From Bacteroidales bacterium (GTDB taxonomy: Bacteria > Bacteroidota > Bacteroidia > Bacteroidales > F082), in the NCBI GenBank assembly GCA_017531225.1, contig JAFXLL010000010.1, positions 124,001 through 188,000 of the forward strand: DNA of 64,000 bases, in the 5' to 3' direction. The notes beneath the pieces were generated by a model. The model was not told the origin of the DNA. It searched no databases and saw nothing but the letters and a program-made list of their open reading frames with translations. This document shows, in pieces, positions 25,372-34,049 of this stretch. Position numbers and translations under genes: made by a program. Each line of letters opens with the position of its first letter. Positions within the stretch are counted from its first letter, which is position 1.

Positions 25372-27840
25372 TTATTCTTGATAGTAAACTCTTTTCACTC
25401 GTTGGGAGATGCGTGTCATCACCTCGTAGGGGATGGTCTGGCAGGCCTTGGCGATATCATTGATGCTGTGCTCAGCGTCGAAGACCACCACGGTATCGCC
25501 TTCCTCGGCTTTCACATGGGTCAGGTCAAGCATGCACATATCCATGCAGATGTCGCCTACAATGGAGACTTGCTGGTTGTTGACATAGAACTTGCCGTTG
25601 CCATTGCCTAACAAACGCGAGAGGCCGTCAGCATAGCCGATAGGTACGATGCCAATGCGCATGTCGTGTTCAGCCCTGCCATGACGGTTATATCCTATGC
25701 TGTCACCTGCTGGGATCTCCTTGATTTGATTAATGGTAGTCTTGAGCGAAACCACGGTCTCCAACACACCCTCGTCCTGCTTACATGTGGGTACACCATA
25801 GAGGCCGATGCCCAACCGCACCATATCAAATTGATACTTCGTGAAGCGGGTGATACCGGCAGTGTTCAAGATATGGCGCAACACCTTATAAGGGAAGGCG
25901 TCCACAATCATCTGGCTGCCTTGCTCAAACACCTTGATCTGGCTCAAAGTAAACTCATCCTCATCGGGATTGTCAGCAGTAGCCAAATGTGAGAAGGTGC
26001 TCCGCACGTGAATCAGCGGATTGGCTTGGATGCGACGGATTAGTTCGGGAAGCTCGTGCAGCGAGAAACCTAAGCGATGCATACCCGTATCAAGTTTCAC
26101 ATGGACGTTTAACGGTATGGTAGTACCAGTGACCTCCAGGGCTTTTTCAATAAAACCAAGATTCCTGAAACTAAACACCTCCGGCTCCAAATGGTATTTG
26201 ATGATGTTGTCGTAACTATTGATCTCCGGACTCATCACCATGATAGGCAAATTGATGCCTGCACGACGGAGCTCCACGCCCTCGTCGGCAAAAGCCACTG
26301 TCAAGTAATCGGCACGATGGAACTGAAGGATGTTCGACACCTCGTAGTTGCCGCTACCGTATCCAAACGCCTTCACCATCACCATAAGCTTGGTCTCTGG
26401 CTTGATGAGCGATCGGTAATGATTGAAGTTGTTGACCAGATGGTTGAAATTGATTTCCAGCACCGTTTCATGGGCTTTCTCCTGCAATTCCATGCTGATC
26501 TGCTCGAACTCGAAGGCTCGGGCTCCCTTCAGCAAAATGGTCTGGTTGCGGAACTGCGACAACGGATAACGTTGCATAAATTCAGCAACATCATTGAAGA
26601 AACGGCTATCTGGCTTGAAATGACGAGCCTGCCTGCTGATAGCAGGGCCGATACCTATCAGCTGACTGACGCCTTTTTCTTCAATTAAGTGGGCTATGGA
26701 AGCATACAATTCTTCCTCGTCACGCCCACTCTGTAAGATATCTGAAAGCACAAGCACCTTCTCCTTGTGCTGCCGTTGTTGGTTCATCACGTCGAGGGCA
26801 ATGTCCAAAGCGTTGACATCGGAGTTGTAATAGTCATTAATAATGGTACAGTTGTTGACACCTGCTTTGATCTCCAATCGCATGGCCACTGAAGTCAGGC
26901 TTGAAAGCCGCTCCGCAAGCGTCTTGACATCCATCTTCATCAGCAAGCACACAGCGATGCAATGGATGGCATTCTCGATGGAGGCATCATCGATAAATGG
27001 AATGGAAAAAGACTGGGTCTTCCCTTCATAAACCACTTCGATGGATGTTTTTTTCTTTTGTTTCTCCACCTTGGACACAAACATCGTTGCTTCCGTGAAT
27101 TTCCGACTCCAGGAAAAAAGCGATATCTTCTTGCCCAGTCCGGACCTAAGAATCACCTGCTGGATATCGAAGTAGTCCATGCAATACACCAAGGTTTTCA
27201 CTTGGGTGAACAGATTGAGTTTTTCTCCAGCTTTCTGGGTGAAGCTAATAAAATTCTCCTCGTGGGCCTGTCCGATGTTGGTAAATACGCCGATGGTCGG
27301 CTGAATGACCTTTTGTAAGGCGGTCATCTCATCGGGTTTGGAGATGCCAGCCTCAAAAATAGCCAGTTGATGGGTGTTGTTCATCTGCCACACGGAAAGC
27401 GGCACACCCACCTGTGAGTTGTAGCTTTTAGGGCTACGGACGATGCTCATATCGGGACTCATCAGCTGAGCAAGCCATTCCTTGACGATCGTCTTGCCGT
27501 TGCTGCCCGTGATGCCAATGACAGGAATGTCGAATTGGTTCCTGTGATAGGCTGCCAACTTTTGCAAAGCAAGCAACACATTATCGACCACGATATACCC
27601 AGCATCGGGATGCATCACCTCGGGTTCTTGGCTGACCACGAAGGCACGGACACCATTTTGATATAGGTCTTCGATATATTTATGGCCGTCATTTCTTTGG
27701 CTTGTCAAGGCAAAGAACAAAGTCTGCGACGCGGCATCAAGTCGCCTGCTGTCAATGAGTAAGTTATAAATCGGCCTGTCATCAGCGGAACCCATCAGAC
27801 GGCCGCCAACAATTTGAGCTATTTCGTTTAAACGATACAT
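25372..27840 (-). CDS. murF-alr: bifunctional MurF ligase / alanine racemase
   Basis: The 822-residue fusion supplies D-Ala and D-Ala-D-Ala-containing precursors for peptidoglycan in the cytoplasm. Residues 1 to about 450 are MurF-like, with the ATP-binding GITGSNGKTIVKEWL and INDYYNSDVNALDIAL. Residues about 460-822 are a fold-III alanine racemase with the PLP lysine in MVMVKAFGYGSG, HVKLDTGMHRLGF, the catalytic-Tyr-type GYNRHGRA, and a C-terminal beta domain (VSIVGDICMDMCML). This fusion is a known Bacteroidota trait. The gene lies 73 bases after ackA and may start an operon with the two unknown membrane proteins and GH20. Confidence 0.95.
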   Translation of the reverse strand: MYRLNEIAQIVGGRLMGSADDRPIYNLLIDSRRLDAASQTLFFALTSQRNDGHKYIEDLYQNGVRAFVVSQEPEVMHPDAGYIVVDNVLLALQKLAAYHRNQFDIPVIGITGSNGKTIVKEWLAQLMSPDMSIVRSPKSYNSQVGVPLSVWQMNNTHQLAIFEAGISKPDEMTALQKVIQPTIGVFTNIGQAHEENFISFTQKAGEKLNLFTQVKTLVYCMDYFDIQQVILRSGLGKKISLFSWSRKFTEATMFVSKVEKQKKKTSIEVVYEGKTQSFSIPFIDDASIENAIHCIAVCLLMKMDVKTLAERLSSLTSVAMRLEIKAGVNNCTIINDYYNSDVNALDIALDVMNQQRQHKEKVLVLSDILQSGRDEEELYASIAHLIEEKGVSQLIGIGPAISRQARHFKPDSRFFNDVAEFMQRYPLSQFRNQTILLKGARAFEFEQISMELQEKAHETVLEINFNHLVNNFNHYRSLIKPETKLMVMVKAFGYGSGNYEVSNILQFHRADYLTVAFADEGVELRRAGINLPIMVMSPEINSYDNIIKYHLEPEVFSFRNLGFIEKALEVTGTTIPLNVHVKLDTGMHRLGFSLHELPELIRRIQANPLIHVRSTFSHLATADNPDEDEFTLSQIKVFEQGSQMIVDAFPYKVLRHILNTAGITRFTKYQFDMVRLGIGLYGVPTCKQDEGVLETVVSLKTTINQIKEIPAGDSIGYNRHGRAEHDMRIGIVPIGYADGLSRLLGNGNGKFYVNNQQVSIVGDICMDMCMLDLTHVKAEEGDTVVVFDAEHSINDIAKACQTIPYEVMTRISQRVKRVYYQE

Positions 27841-27852
27841 TACGTTTTATTC

Positions 27853-27905
27853 ATAACCCAGCCCAGAGCTAACGCCCTGGGCTGGTAAATAATGCCCCAT
27901 TGGGG
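27853..27905. repeat. REP-like double-hairpin element between ackA and murF-alr
   Basis: A perfect 9-bp inverted repeat, CCAGCCCAG (27858-27866) and CTGGGCTGG (27877-27885), is followed after an AT-rich spacer by a second hairpin, CCCCATTGGGG (27895-27905). Similar paired GC hairpins with this spacing recur in many Bacteroidota intergenic regions. It lies 3' of ackA on its transcript and could also end transcription. Confidence 0.6.
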
Positions 27906-27913
27906 TGTTTCAC

Positions 27914-29119
27914 TTATTTCTGAACCAAATTAAAGGTATCTTGTGCGATCACGAACTCTTCGTCGGTTGGGTAAACCACCACGGTGACATTGGAGTCAGG
28001 TGTGGAAATGATGCCTGCTTCGCCGATGAGTTCCTTGTTAGCACGATGGTCGAGCTTGATGCCGAGGCCTTCCATGTTTTCGAGGATGGCTTCACGCATG
28101 AACCAAGCATTCTCGCCGATGCCACCAGTCATCACGATGATGTCGGCGCCGTTCATCACGGCCATGTAGCCACCGATGTATTTCTTCACACGGTGTGCGA
28201 ACATGTTGAAAGCATAGGTGCAGCGCTCGTCGCCTTCTTCCTTGCCGGCGCGGACGTCACGCATGTCCTGCTTGCCACCGGTGATACCCACGAGACCGGA
28301 TTTCTTGTTGACCAGGGTATTCATCTCCTTGGTGTTATAGCCTTCCTTGTCCATGATGTACATGAAAGCGCCGAGGTCGAGGTCGCCGGTGCGGCTGCCC
28401 ATCACGAGGCCTTCTACTGGGGTGAAGCCCATGGAGGTCTCGACGGACTTACCGTACTGCACGGCGGCGATGGAGGCGCCACTGCCGAGGTGACAGGTCA
28501 CGATCTTGGTCTTGTTCCAGTCCTTGCCAACGAAAGCGGCAGCCTTCTCAGCAACGAACTTATGGCTGGTGCCGTGGAAGCCATAGCGGCGCACACGGTA
28601 CTTCTCGTAATATTCATACGGCAAGGCATAGAGGTAAGCCTCGGGAGGCATGGTGCTGTGGAACGAGGTGTCGAACACGGCAGCCATCGGGATACCGGGA
28701 AGCACCTCCTGCATGGCGGCGATGCCCTGCAGTGCGCCTGGGTTGTGCAATGGAGCCAGGTCGCATAGATCCTTGATCATGTTGATGACCGTGTCGTCAA
28801 TGCGGACGCTCTTTGAGAACTTCTCTCCACCGTGAGCTACGCGGTGACCAACGGCGTTGATTTCTTTCAGATCCTTGATGACACCCATCTTCGGGTCGAC
28901 CAAAGCCTTCAGCACCAACTTAATGCCTTCGGTATGGTTCGGGATGGGAAGCTGTTCGTAGTACTTCTCACCGTTGTATTTATGGGTGAACTCGCCCATT
29001 TCGAGGCCGATGCGCTCAAGCAGACCTTTAGCCAGCAAATGGGCGCTGTTGGCGTTTTCCATATCCAGCAGCTGATATTTAATGGATGAGCTGCCGCAGT
29101 TTAAGACTAATATTTTCAT
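27914..29119 (-). CDS. ackA: acetate kinase
   Basis: Converts acetyl phosphate and ADP to acetate and ATP, the energy-yielding step of acetate fermentation. The 401-residue protein has the family length and all hallmarks: NCGSSSIKYQL at the N-terminus, VFDTSFHSTMP, RRYGFHGTSH, CHLGSGASI, GSRTGDLDLG and GGIGENAWFMRE. It follows pta by 2 bases in a pta-ackA operon, the usual arrangement. An REP-like double hairpin follows the stop. Confidence 0.97.
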   Translation of the reverse strand: MKILVLNCGSSSIKYQLLDMENANSAHLLAKGLLERIGLEMGEFTHKYNGEKYYEQLPIPNHTEGIKLVLKALVDPKMGVIKDLKEINAVGHRVAHGGEKFSKSVRIDDTVINMIKDLCDLAPLHNPGALQGIAAMQEVLPGIPMAAVFDTSFHSTMPPEAYLYALPYEYYEKYRVRRYGFHGTSHKFVAEKAAAFVGKDWNKTKIVTCHLGSGASIAAVQYGKSVETSMGFTPVEGLVMGSRTGDLDLGAFMYIMDKEGYNTKEMNTLVNKKSGLVGITGGKQDMRDVRAGKEEGDERCTYAFNMFAHRVKKYIGGYMAVMNGADIIVMTGGIGENAWFMREAILENMEGLGIKLDHRANKELIGEAGIISTPDSNVTVVVYPTDEEFVIAQDTFNLVQK

Positions 29120-29121
29120 GA

Positions 29122-30135
29122 TTATTTCTGTTTTTGTGCAATGGCTTGGTTACAGGTGATGGCGACCAGTTTGTAGACGTCGTCGATGGAGCATCCGCGG
29201 CTGAGGTCGTTGCAGGGCTTGGCGAGACCTTGGAGCACTGGACCTACGGCTTCGGCACCGGCGAGGCGCTGAACGAGTTTATAAGCGATGTTACCAACTT
29301 CGAGGCAGGGGAACACGAGGGTGTTGGCCTTACCTGCGACAGGGCTGCCTGGAGCCTTGCTTGAACCCACTGACGGGACGATGGCGGCGTCGGCTTGAAG
29401 TTCACCATCGAGGACGAGGTCGGGACGGCGTTCCTTGGCGATGCGGGTGGCTTCGATAACCTTGTCGACTACTTCATGCTTGGCGCTGCCCTTGGTGGAG
29501 AAGCTCAGGATGGCGGTGACTGGGTCAATCTTGGCGATAGCCTTGGCGGTGTCGGCGGTGCAGATGGCGATCTCAGCCAGCTGCTCGGCAGTCGGCATGG
29601 GGGTCACAGCGCAGTCGGCGAACACCATACGGCCGTCGGTGCCGTAAGGACAACCTTCGGGCAGGAACATCGTGAAGGCACCGCTGACGCAGCTCACGCC
29701 AGGAACGGTCTTGATGATCTGAAGGGCTGGGCGAAGCATGTCGCCAGTGGTGCTACGGGCACCACTCACGAGGCCGTCGGCCTCGCCGGCCTTCACCAGC
29801 AGGATACCGAGGTACATGAAGTTGCCAGCCAGGTCGTAGGCCTGTTCTGGAGTCATACCCTTGGCTTTACGGATTTCAAAGAGTAAGTCGGCATATTTCT
29901 GACGCTCGGGGTTGTTCATCGGGTCGATGATGCGAGCTTTTCCAATGTTCTTGAGACCAAACTCGGCAGTCATCTCTTTGATTTTCTCGGCAGGGCCGAT
30001 GAGGATGATGTCGGCGACACCGTCAGCTAACAGACGGTCGGCGGCTTTCAGGGTGCGAGGTTCGTCACCTTCAGGGAGCACAATGCGCTGCTTGTTGGCT
30101 TGGGCATTGGCAATAATTTCATGCATTAAATCCAT
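29122..30135 (-). CDS. pta: phosphate acetyltransferase
   Basis: Interconverts acetyl-CoA and acetyl phosphate. The 337-residue protein is the short, single-domain form, with VLPEGDEPRTLKAA near the N-terminus, GLVSGARSTTGDMLRPALQI and the C-terminal NTLVFPCLEVGNIAYKLVQR. A -7 box about 48 bases upstream drives pta-ackA. Start at 30135 because MDLMHEII follows directly; no competing start is attractive. Confidence 0.97.
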   Translation of the reverse strand: MDLMHEIIANAQANKQRIVLPEGDEPRTLKAADRLLADGVADIILIGPAEKIKEMTAEFGLKNIGKARIIDPMNNPERQKYADLLFEIRKAKGMTPEQAYDLAGNFMYLGILLVKAGEADGLVSGARSTTGDMLRPALQIIKTVPGVSCVSGAFTMFLPEGCPYGTDGRMVFADCAVTPMPTAEQLAEIAICTADTAKAIAKIDPVTAILSFSTKGSAKHEVVDKVIEATRIAKERRPDLVLDGELQADAAIVPSVGSSKAPGSPVAGKANTLVFPCLEVGNIAYKLVQRLAGAEAVGPVLQGLAKPCNDLSRGCSIDDVYKLVAITCNQAIAQKQK

Positions 30136-30183
30136 GTTAGATGTTTATTTGTTGAGTTATTGAATTGTTATTCGATAGAGAAG

Positions 30184-30192
30184 GCAAAATTA
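30184..30192 (-). promoter_or_regulatory. Bacteroidota -7 box of pta-ackA
   Basis: The minus strand reads TAATTTTGC. It lies only 11 bases from the oppositely directed -7 box of the DUF4271 gene, so the two promoters overlap. Confidence 0.5.
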
Positions 30193-30203
30193 GGAATTTT
30201 TAT

Positions 30204-30212
30204 TATTTTTGC
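30204..30212 (+). promoter_or_regulatory. Bacteroidota -7 box of the DUF4271-hemD-rnpA operon
   Basis: TATTTTTGC lies 20 bases before the ATG at 30233. It overlaps the TTG at 30209, which rules that codon out as the start. Confidence 0.55.
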
Positions 30213-30232
30213 AAACGTTTTTTAGCATTATT

Positions 30233-30964
30233 ATGAACGAAGTTTCAGGGTTCATCACATCGGGTTTCGGGGGCCTCATCACCCCTATGGAGAGGGTCAC
30301 TCACGAGGTGCTGGAAGAATGGAATTTGATCGTGTTAGCAGTAACGCTGTTGTTGGCAGTGCTCAACAAGCAGTTGTATCCCAGACAGTTCCGCCAGCTG
30401 CTCGCCGTCCCCGGAGGAGTGGCACACACCAACCAACTGCTCCGTGAATGGACACCCACTTCCAGTTTCATCGGCTTTTCGTTCACAGCATCATACATCG
30501 CCGTAGCCGCCCTGTTTCTCCAGAAGGCCCTCGTGATCTTTTCCAACGACATAACCCAATACAATAGTTTCAACGTTTTCAGTGTGCTTTGCGCCATCAC
30601 GGCGGGATGGATCATTTTAAGACATTTGATCATTGCGCTGATGGGATGGCTGTTCCGGCAAAACGACGTCATTATGCGCCAAAACACCGTGGAGCTATCG
30701 GTATCCACTTTCTGTTTTTTGGTTTTGGAAATCATCTTATTATTAGTGCTATACATCCCCAACTCCATCTTTGTTTGGATTGGCATCGGCATTATTTTTG
30801 CAGCTGCCTTGGTAAAGCTATTTCTCAACTTCAACGAGACAAGAGTTTTTACAAAAATGCCGACGTTATATATTTTTTTGTATTTTTGCACGCTCGAAAT
30901 CGCACCCTTGGTCCTACTCCTTGTAGGAGGGATGCGTTACTTCACATATAACACTGTATTATAA
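30233..30964 (+). CDS. DUF4271 integral membrane protein
   Basis: I start at the ATG at 30233 (MNEVSGFITSGFGG); a TTG at 30209 would overlap the -7 box. The 243-residue protein has about six membrane spans, for example LIVLAVTLLLAVLN, YIAVAALFLQKALVIF, FCFLVLEIILLLVLYI and TLYIFLYFCTLEIAPLVLLL. DUF4271 proteins are restricted to Bacteroidota, and genes for them commonly lie beside hemD, as here (11-base gap). No biochemical function is known. Confidence 0.85.
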   Translation: MNEVSGFITSGFGGLITPMERVTHEVLEEWNLIVLAVTLLLAVLNKQLYPRQFRQLLAVPGGVAHTNQLLREWTPTSSFIGFSFTASYIAVAALFLQKALVIFSNDITQYNSFNVFSVLCAITAGWIILRHLIIALMGWLFRQNDVIMRQNTVELSVSTFCFLVLEIILLLVLYIPNSIFVWIGIGIIFAAALVKLFLNFNETRVFTKMPTLYIFLYFCTLEIAPLVLLLVGGMRYFTYNTVL

Positions 30965-30975
30965 TCAGTTAGCTA

Positions 30976-31740
30976 ATGAAGATTAAATCTATTTTGGTGT
31001 CACAGCCACAACCTACGGACATCACAAAAACCCCGTATGGTGACATGATGAAGAAATACGGCGTGAATTTCACCTTCGAGAAATTTATCAAGTTGGAAGG
31101 TGTCACTGCCAGTGAACTTCGTCAAGAGCACATCAAACTTTCAGAATATACCGCCATCATCCTCTCAAGCCGCAATGCGATCGACCATTTCTTCAGAGTC
31201 GCAAAGGAGATGCGTTACACTGTCCCCGAGACCTTGAAGTATTTCTGCATCAACGAGTCGACGGCTCTTTACCTGCAGCGTTATGTCCAATATCGCAAGC
31301 GCAAGGTGTTCTTTGGCAACCAGACCTTCACCGACCTGATGGAGATCATCAAGAAGCACAAGGACGAGAAGTATCTTTACTGCTGTTCCGACATCAGTTC
31401 CGACAGCAACATAGCACTCCTAAGCGAAGCCAAGATCAATGTGACGAAAGCCGTGATGTTCCGCACCGTTTCGGCCGATCTCACCCAGACCATCAAGATC
31501 GAGGATTATGACATGTTAGTATTTTTCAGCCCTGCCGGAATCGAGTCGCTCAAGGCCAACTTCCCCAAGTTCAAGCAAAAGGAAGTCGCCATCGGCGGTT
31601 TTGGCGAGGCCACCTGCCATGCCATCACCGAAGCCGGCTTCAATCTTGACTTCCACGCTCCCACAGAGACAGCGCCTTCGATGACTATGGCCATTGAGGA
31701 GTTCATTGCTGCGGAAGCCAAGAAGAACAAGAAAAAATGA
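30976..31740 (+). CDS. hemD: uroporphyrinogen-III synthase family protein
   Basis: The enzyme closes hydroxymethylbilane to uroporphyrinogen III in haem synthesis. The 254-residue protein has the two-lobed HemD pattern: an N-terminal lobe with EYTAIILSSRNAIDHF and KYFCINESTALYL, and a C-terminal lobe with YDMLVFFSPAGIESLKANFP and GGFGEATCHAITEAG. It ends in a Lys-rich tail. Sequence conservation in this family is low, so the call rests on these motifs and on the DUF4271/rnpA context. The stop overlaps the rnpA start by 4 bases. Confidence 0.85.
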   Translation: MKIKSILVSQPQPTDITKTPYGDMMKKYGVNFTFEKFIKLEGVTASELRQEHIKLSEYTAIILSSRNAIDHFFRVAKEMRYTVPETLKYFCINESTALYLQRYVQYRKRKVFFGNQTFTDLMEIIKKHKDEKYLYCCSDISSDSNIALLSEAKINVTKAVMFRTVSADLTQTIKIEDYDMLVFFSPAGIESLKANFPKFKQKEVAIGGFGEATCHAITEAGFNLDFHAPTETAPSMTMAIEEFIAAEAKKNKKK

Positions 31741-32141
31741 TTGAGGACTTCCCGAAATACGAACACATCTGCAAAGAGAACGACATCCAGTCCCTTTTCG
31801 CAAAAGGGGCTGGTTTTTCGTGTTATCCGTATCGGGTCGTTTACCTATTCAAGCCTGTCGGCGACAAGCCTGTCACCTGTCGGTTGTTGCTTTCCGTGTC
31901 GAAAAAGCGCTTCCATCACGCCTTCAAACGCAACCGCGTGAAACGGCTCATCCGCGAGTCGTGGCGCAAAAACAAGCAGGCACTCTACGAAATCTGCGAA
32001 AGAGATACTATTTCCGTCGATGTAGCGTTAGTATATAACGCAACCGTCATCCACTCCTACGAGGAGATGTACCGAAAAACCGCTAAAGCCGTTCACGAGC
32101 TTGTCAACAGATATGAAAAGGAGATTCAGGCCACTCACTAA
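31737..32141 (+). CDS. rnpA: ribonuclease P protein component
   Basis: The protein subunit of RNase P helps the catalytic RNA remove 5' leaders from tRNA precursors. The 134-residue basic protein shows the signature [14 protein letters not shown] and the upstream [25 protein letters not shown] strand-helix region. The ATG overlaps the hemD stop (ATGA). The downstream neighbour yidD is the classic partner. No rpmH is visible nearby. Confidence 0.95.
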   Translation: MIEDFPKYEHICKENDIQSLFAKGAGFSCYPYRVVYLFKPVGDKPVTCRLLLSVSKKRFHHAFKRNRVKRLIRESWRKNKQALYEICERDTISVDVALVYNATVIHSYEEMYRKTAKAVHELVNRYEKEIQATH

Positions 32142-32343
32142 GCTGCTCATCGGGCTGATCAGGCTCTACCAGATCACGCTGTCGCCCTGGTTCGGCAAAG
32201 CCTGTCGCTACACGCCGACCTGCTCCAACTACGGCATCCAAGCCCTGGAGAAATACGGCGCCTTCAAAGGCAGCTGGCTTACCATCAAGCGGGTGCTTTC
32301 ATGCAATCCCTGGGGCGGAAGTGGGTATGATCCGGTACCGTGA
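32113..32343 (+). CDS. yidD: membrane protein insertion efficiency factor YidD
   Basis: YidD aids YidC-dependent insertion of inner-membrane proteins. The 76-residue protein has the invariant features: [22 protein letters not shown] and [12 protein letters not shown] chose the ATG at 32113 ([10 protein letters not shown]), which overlaps rnpA by 29 bases; a TTG at 32101 would add four residues. It is the last gene of the DUF4271-hemD-rnpA-yidD group. Confidence 0.95.
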   Translation: MKRRFRPLTKLLIGLIRLYQITLSPWFGKACRYTPTCSNYGIQALEKYGAFKGSWLTIKRVLSCNPWGGSGYDPVP

Positions 32344-32349
32344 GAGAGA

Positions 32350-32384
32350 GATAAAAGTTAATAGATAAGAGATAAAAGATAAAA
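32350..32384. repeat. heptanucleotide array (GATAAAA) between yidD and the S41 protease gene
   Basis: Units are GATAAAA, GTTAATA, GATAAGA, GATAAAA, GATAAAA. It fills nearly the whole spacer and ends just before the protease ATG at 32388, so changes in unit number would shift the distance between the upstream gene and the protease start. Confidence 0.65.
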
Positions 32385-32387
32385 TAG

Positions 32388-34049
32388 ATGAGAAAGATTT
32401 GGTTATTTGGTTTAATCATCAATTTACTGATCCCAATCACAACGGTGGCTCAGGTAAAGCAAAACAACTTCGAAATTTCGAAGAGCATTGACATCTACAA
32501 CAGCCTGCTCCGTGAGCTAAACTTGAATTACGTAGACGAGATCAACCCGGCGGAACTGAACGAGACCGCCATCAACGCCATGCTCAAGGAGATGGACCCT
32601 TACACCGTGTTCATCCCCGAGTCTGAAATTGAAAACTACAAGCTGATGACTACTGGTGAATATGGCGGCATTGGTGCCCTGATCCAGTATGACGGCGAAT
32701 ACACTCGCATCTCTGATCCATACGAGGGATGGCCAGCTCAAAAAGCAGGCCTCCAGGCTGGCGACGCCATCATCTCCGTCAACGGTGTAGACACCCACAA
32801 GAAGCCTACCGACCAGGTCAGCGAGTTGCTCAAGGGACAGCCTGGCACCGAGGTGACCATCAAAGTCAAGCGCTACGGTGTTGAAAAGCCCATCGAATTC
32901 AAACTCAAACGCGAGAAAGTCAAGATCGACAACATCCCCTACGCCACCGTGTTTGACAACGGCATCGGTTACGTGAGCCTTGGCAGTTTCACCAAAAATG
33001 CTGGCAACGAGATGAAACAGCATCTCGTGGAGATGAAGAAAGAGCACGACCTCAAGGGCTTCATCATCGACCTCAGAGGCAATGGCGGTGGACTCATGAA
33101 CGAGGCCGTCGACATCGTCAACCTCTTCATCCCCAAAGGCAAACCCGTGGTCTCCACCAAAGGTAAGTCGCAACATGCCGGAAGCGTTTACCACACCAAT
33201 AACCAGCCTGTTGACGAGCAAGTCCCCGTGGCCATCCTCGTCGACGGTGGCAGCGCCTCCGCCAGCGAGATTGTGGCAGGCTCCATCCAAGACTACGACC
33301 GCGGCGTGATCATCGGTCAGCGCACCTTCGGTAAAGGCCTGGTGCAGAACATCCTGCCTCTGTCCTATAACACCCAGATGAAAGTCACCATCGCCAAATA
33401 CTACATCCCCAGCGGACGCTGCATCCAGGAGATCGACTACTCAAAGAACAAGAAACAAGATACGCTCACTTCTCACCTCTCACCTCTCACCTCCGACACT
33501 TTAGGCAAGCCCTTCAAGACCGAAGCTGGACGTACCGTTTACGAAGGCCACGGCATCATGCCTGACGTCAAGATCGAACTTAAACAATACGCCACTGCCA
33601 CGGCATACCTCTACGCCAAGAACTACATCTTCGACTACGCCACCAAATACGTGTCCGAGCATAAGACCATCGCTCCTGCCAAGGAGTTCAAGATTGATGA
33701 CGCCACCTACAACGATTTCATGGCGTTCGTGAAGGAAAAGGGATTCTCCTACACCACCGAGAGCGAGAAGAAACTCGAGGAGCTGAAGAAAAAGGCCAAG
33801 GACGAAGGCTACTACGAAAGCATCGGCAATCAGCTTGAAAACCTTGAAGCTCAGCTGAAAGCCGACAAGGAAAACGACCTGACGAAAAACCGTGCCGACA
33901 TCGAAGACCTGCTACGCCTTGAGATTGTGGGACGTTACTATTATCAGGTGGGCCGTATCATGGCTTCGCTCGAAAACGATCCTGATCTGAAAGAGGCCTT
34001 CAACATTCTCTTGGATCAAAAACGTTACCAATCTATCCTGAAACCTTGA
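32388..34049 (+). CDS. S41 family C-terminal processing peptidase
   Basis: A periplasmic serine protease of the CtpA/Prc type. The 553-residue protein has a signal peptide (LLIPITTVAQ). A PDZ domain spans about 88-165 (YGGIGALIQ, KAGLQAGDAIISVNGVD), followed by the S41 catalytic core with GFIIDLRGNGGG, the Ser in DGGSASASEIVAG (about residues 286-298) and the Lys in RTFGKGLVQN. The C-terminus is helical and charged. Residues about 360-368 (TSHLSPLTS) are encoded by a heptamer repeat and look like an insertion between otherwise normal segments. The stop overlaps the next gene (TTGA). Confidence 0.93.
   Translation: MRKIWLFGLIINLLIPITTVAQVKQNNFEISKSIDIYNSLLRELNLNYVDEINPAELNETAINAMLKEMDPYTVFIPESEIENYKLMTTGEYGGIGALIQYDGEYTRISDPYEGWPAQKAGLQAGDAIISVNGVDTHKKPTDQVSELLKGQPGTEVTIKVKRYGVEKPIEFKLKREKVKIDNIPYATVFDNGIGYVSLGSFTKNAGNEMKQHLVEMKKEHDLKGFIIDLRGNGGGLMNEAVDIVNLFIPKGKPVVSTKGKSQHAGSVYHTNNQPVDEQVPVAILVDGGSASASEIVAGSIQDYDRGVIIGQRTFGKGLVQNILPLSYNTQMKVTIAKYYIPSGRCIQEIDYSKNKKQDTLTSHLSPLTSDTLGKPFKTEAGRTVYEGHGIMPDVKIELKQYATATAYLYAKNYIFDYATKYVSEHKTIAPAKEFKIDDATYNDFMAFVKEKGFSYTTESEKKLEELKKKAKDEGYYESIGNQLENLEAQLKADKENDLTKNRADIEDLLRLEIVGRYYYQVGRIMASLENDPDLKEAFNILLDQKRYQSILKP
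33465..33492. repeat. heptanucleotide array (CTCACCT) inside the S41 protease coding sequence
   Basis: Units are CTCACTT then CTCACCT three times, the reverse complement of the GAGAGGT-type array in the GH20 gene. The array encodes the same nonapeptide, TSHLSPLTS, in a protein of unrelated function. Confidence 0.75.

Noticed and set aside
27905-28768. 287-residue open frame opposite ackA
   Set aside because: Fully antisense to ackA and rich in His/Val/Glu, as expected for the complement of its codons.
30209-30232. Upstream TTG start for the DUF4271 gene
   Set aside because: The codon overlaps the -7 box and would precede the transcription start.
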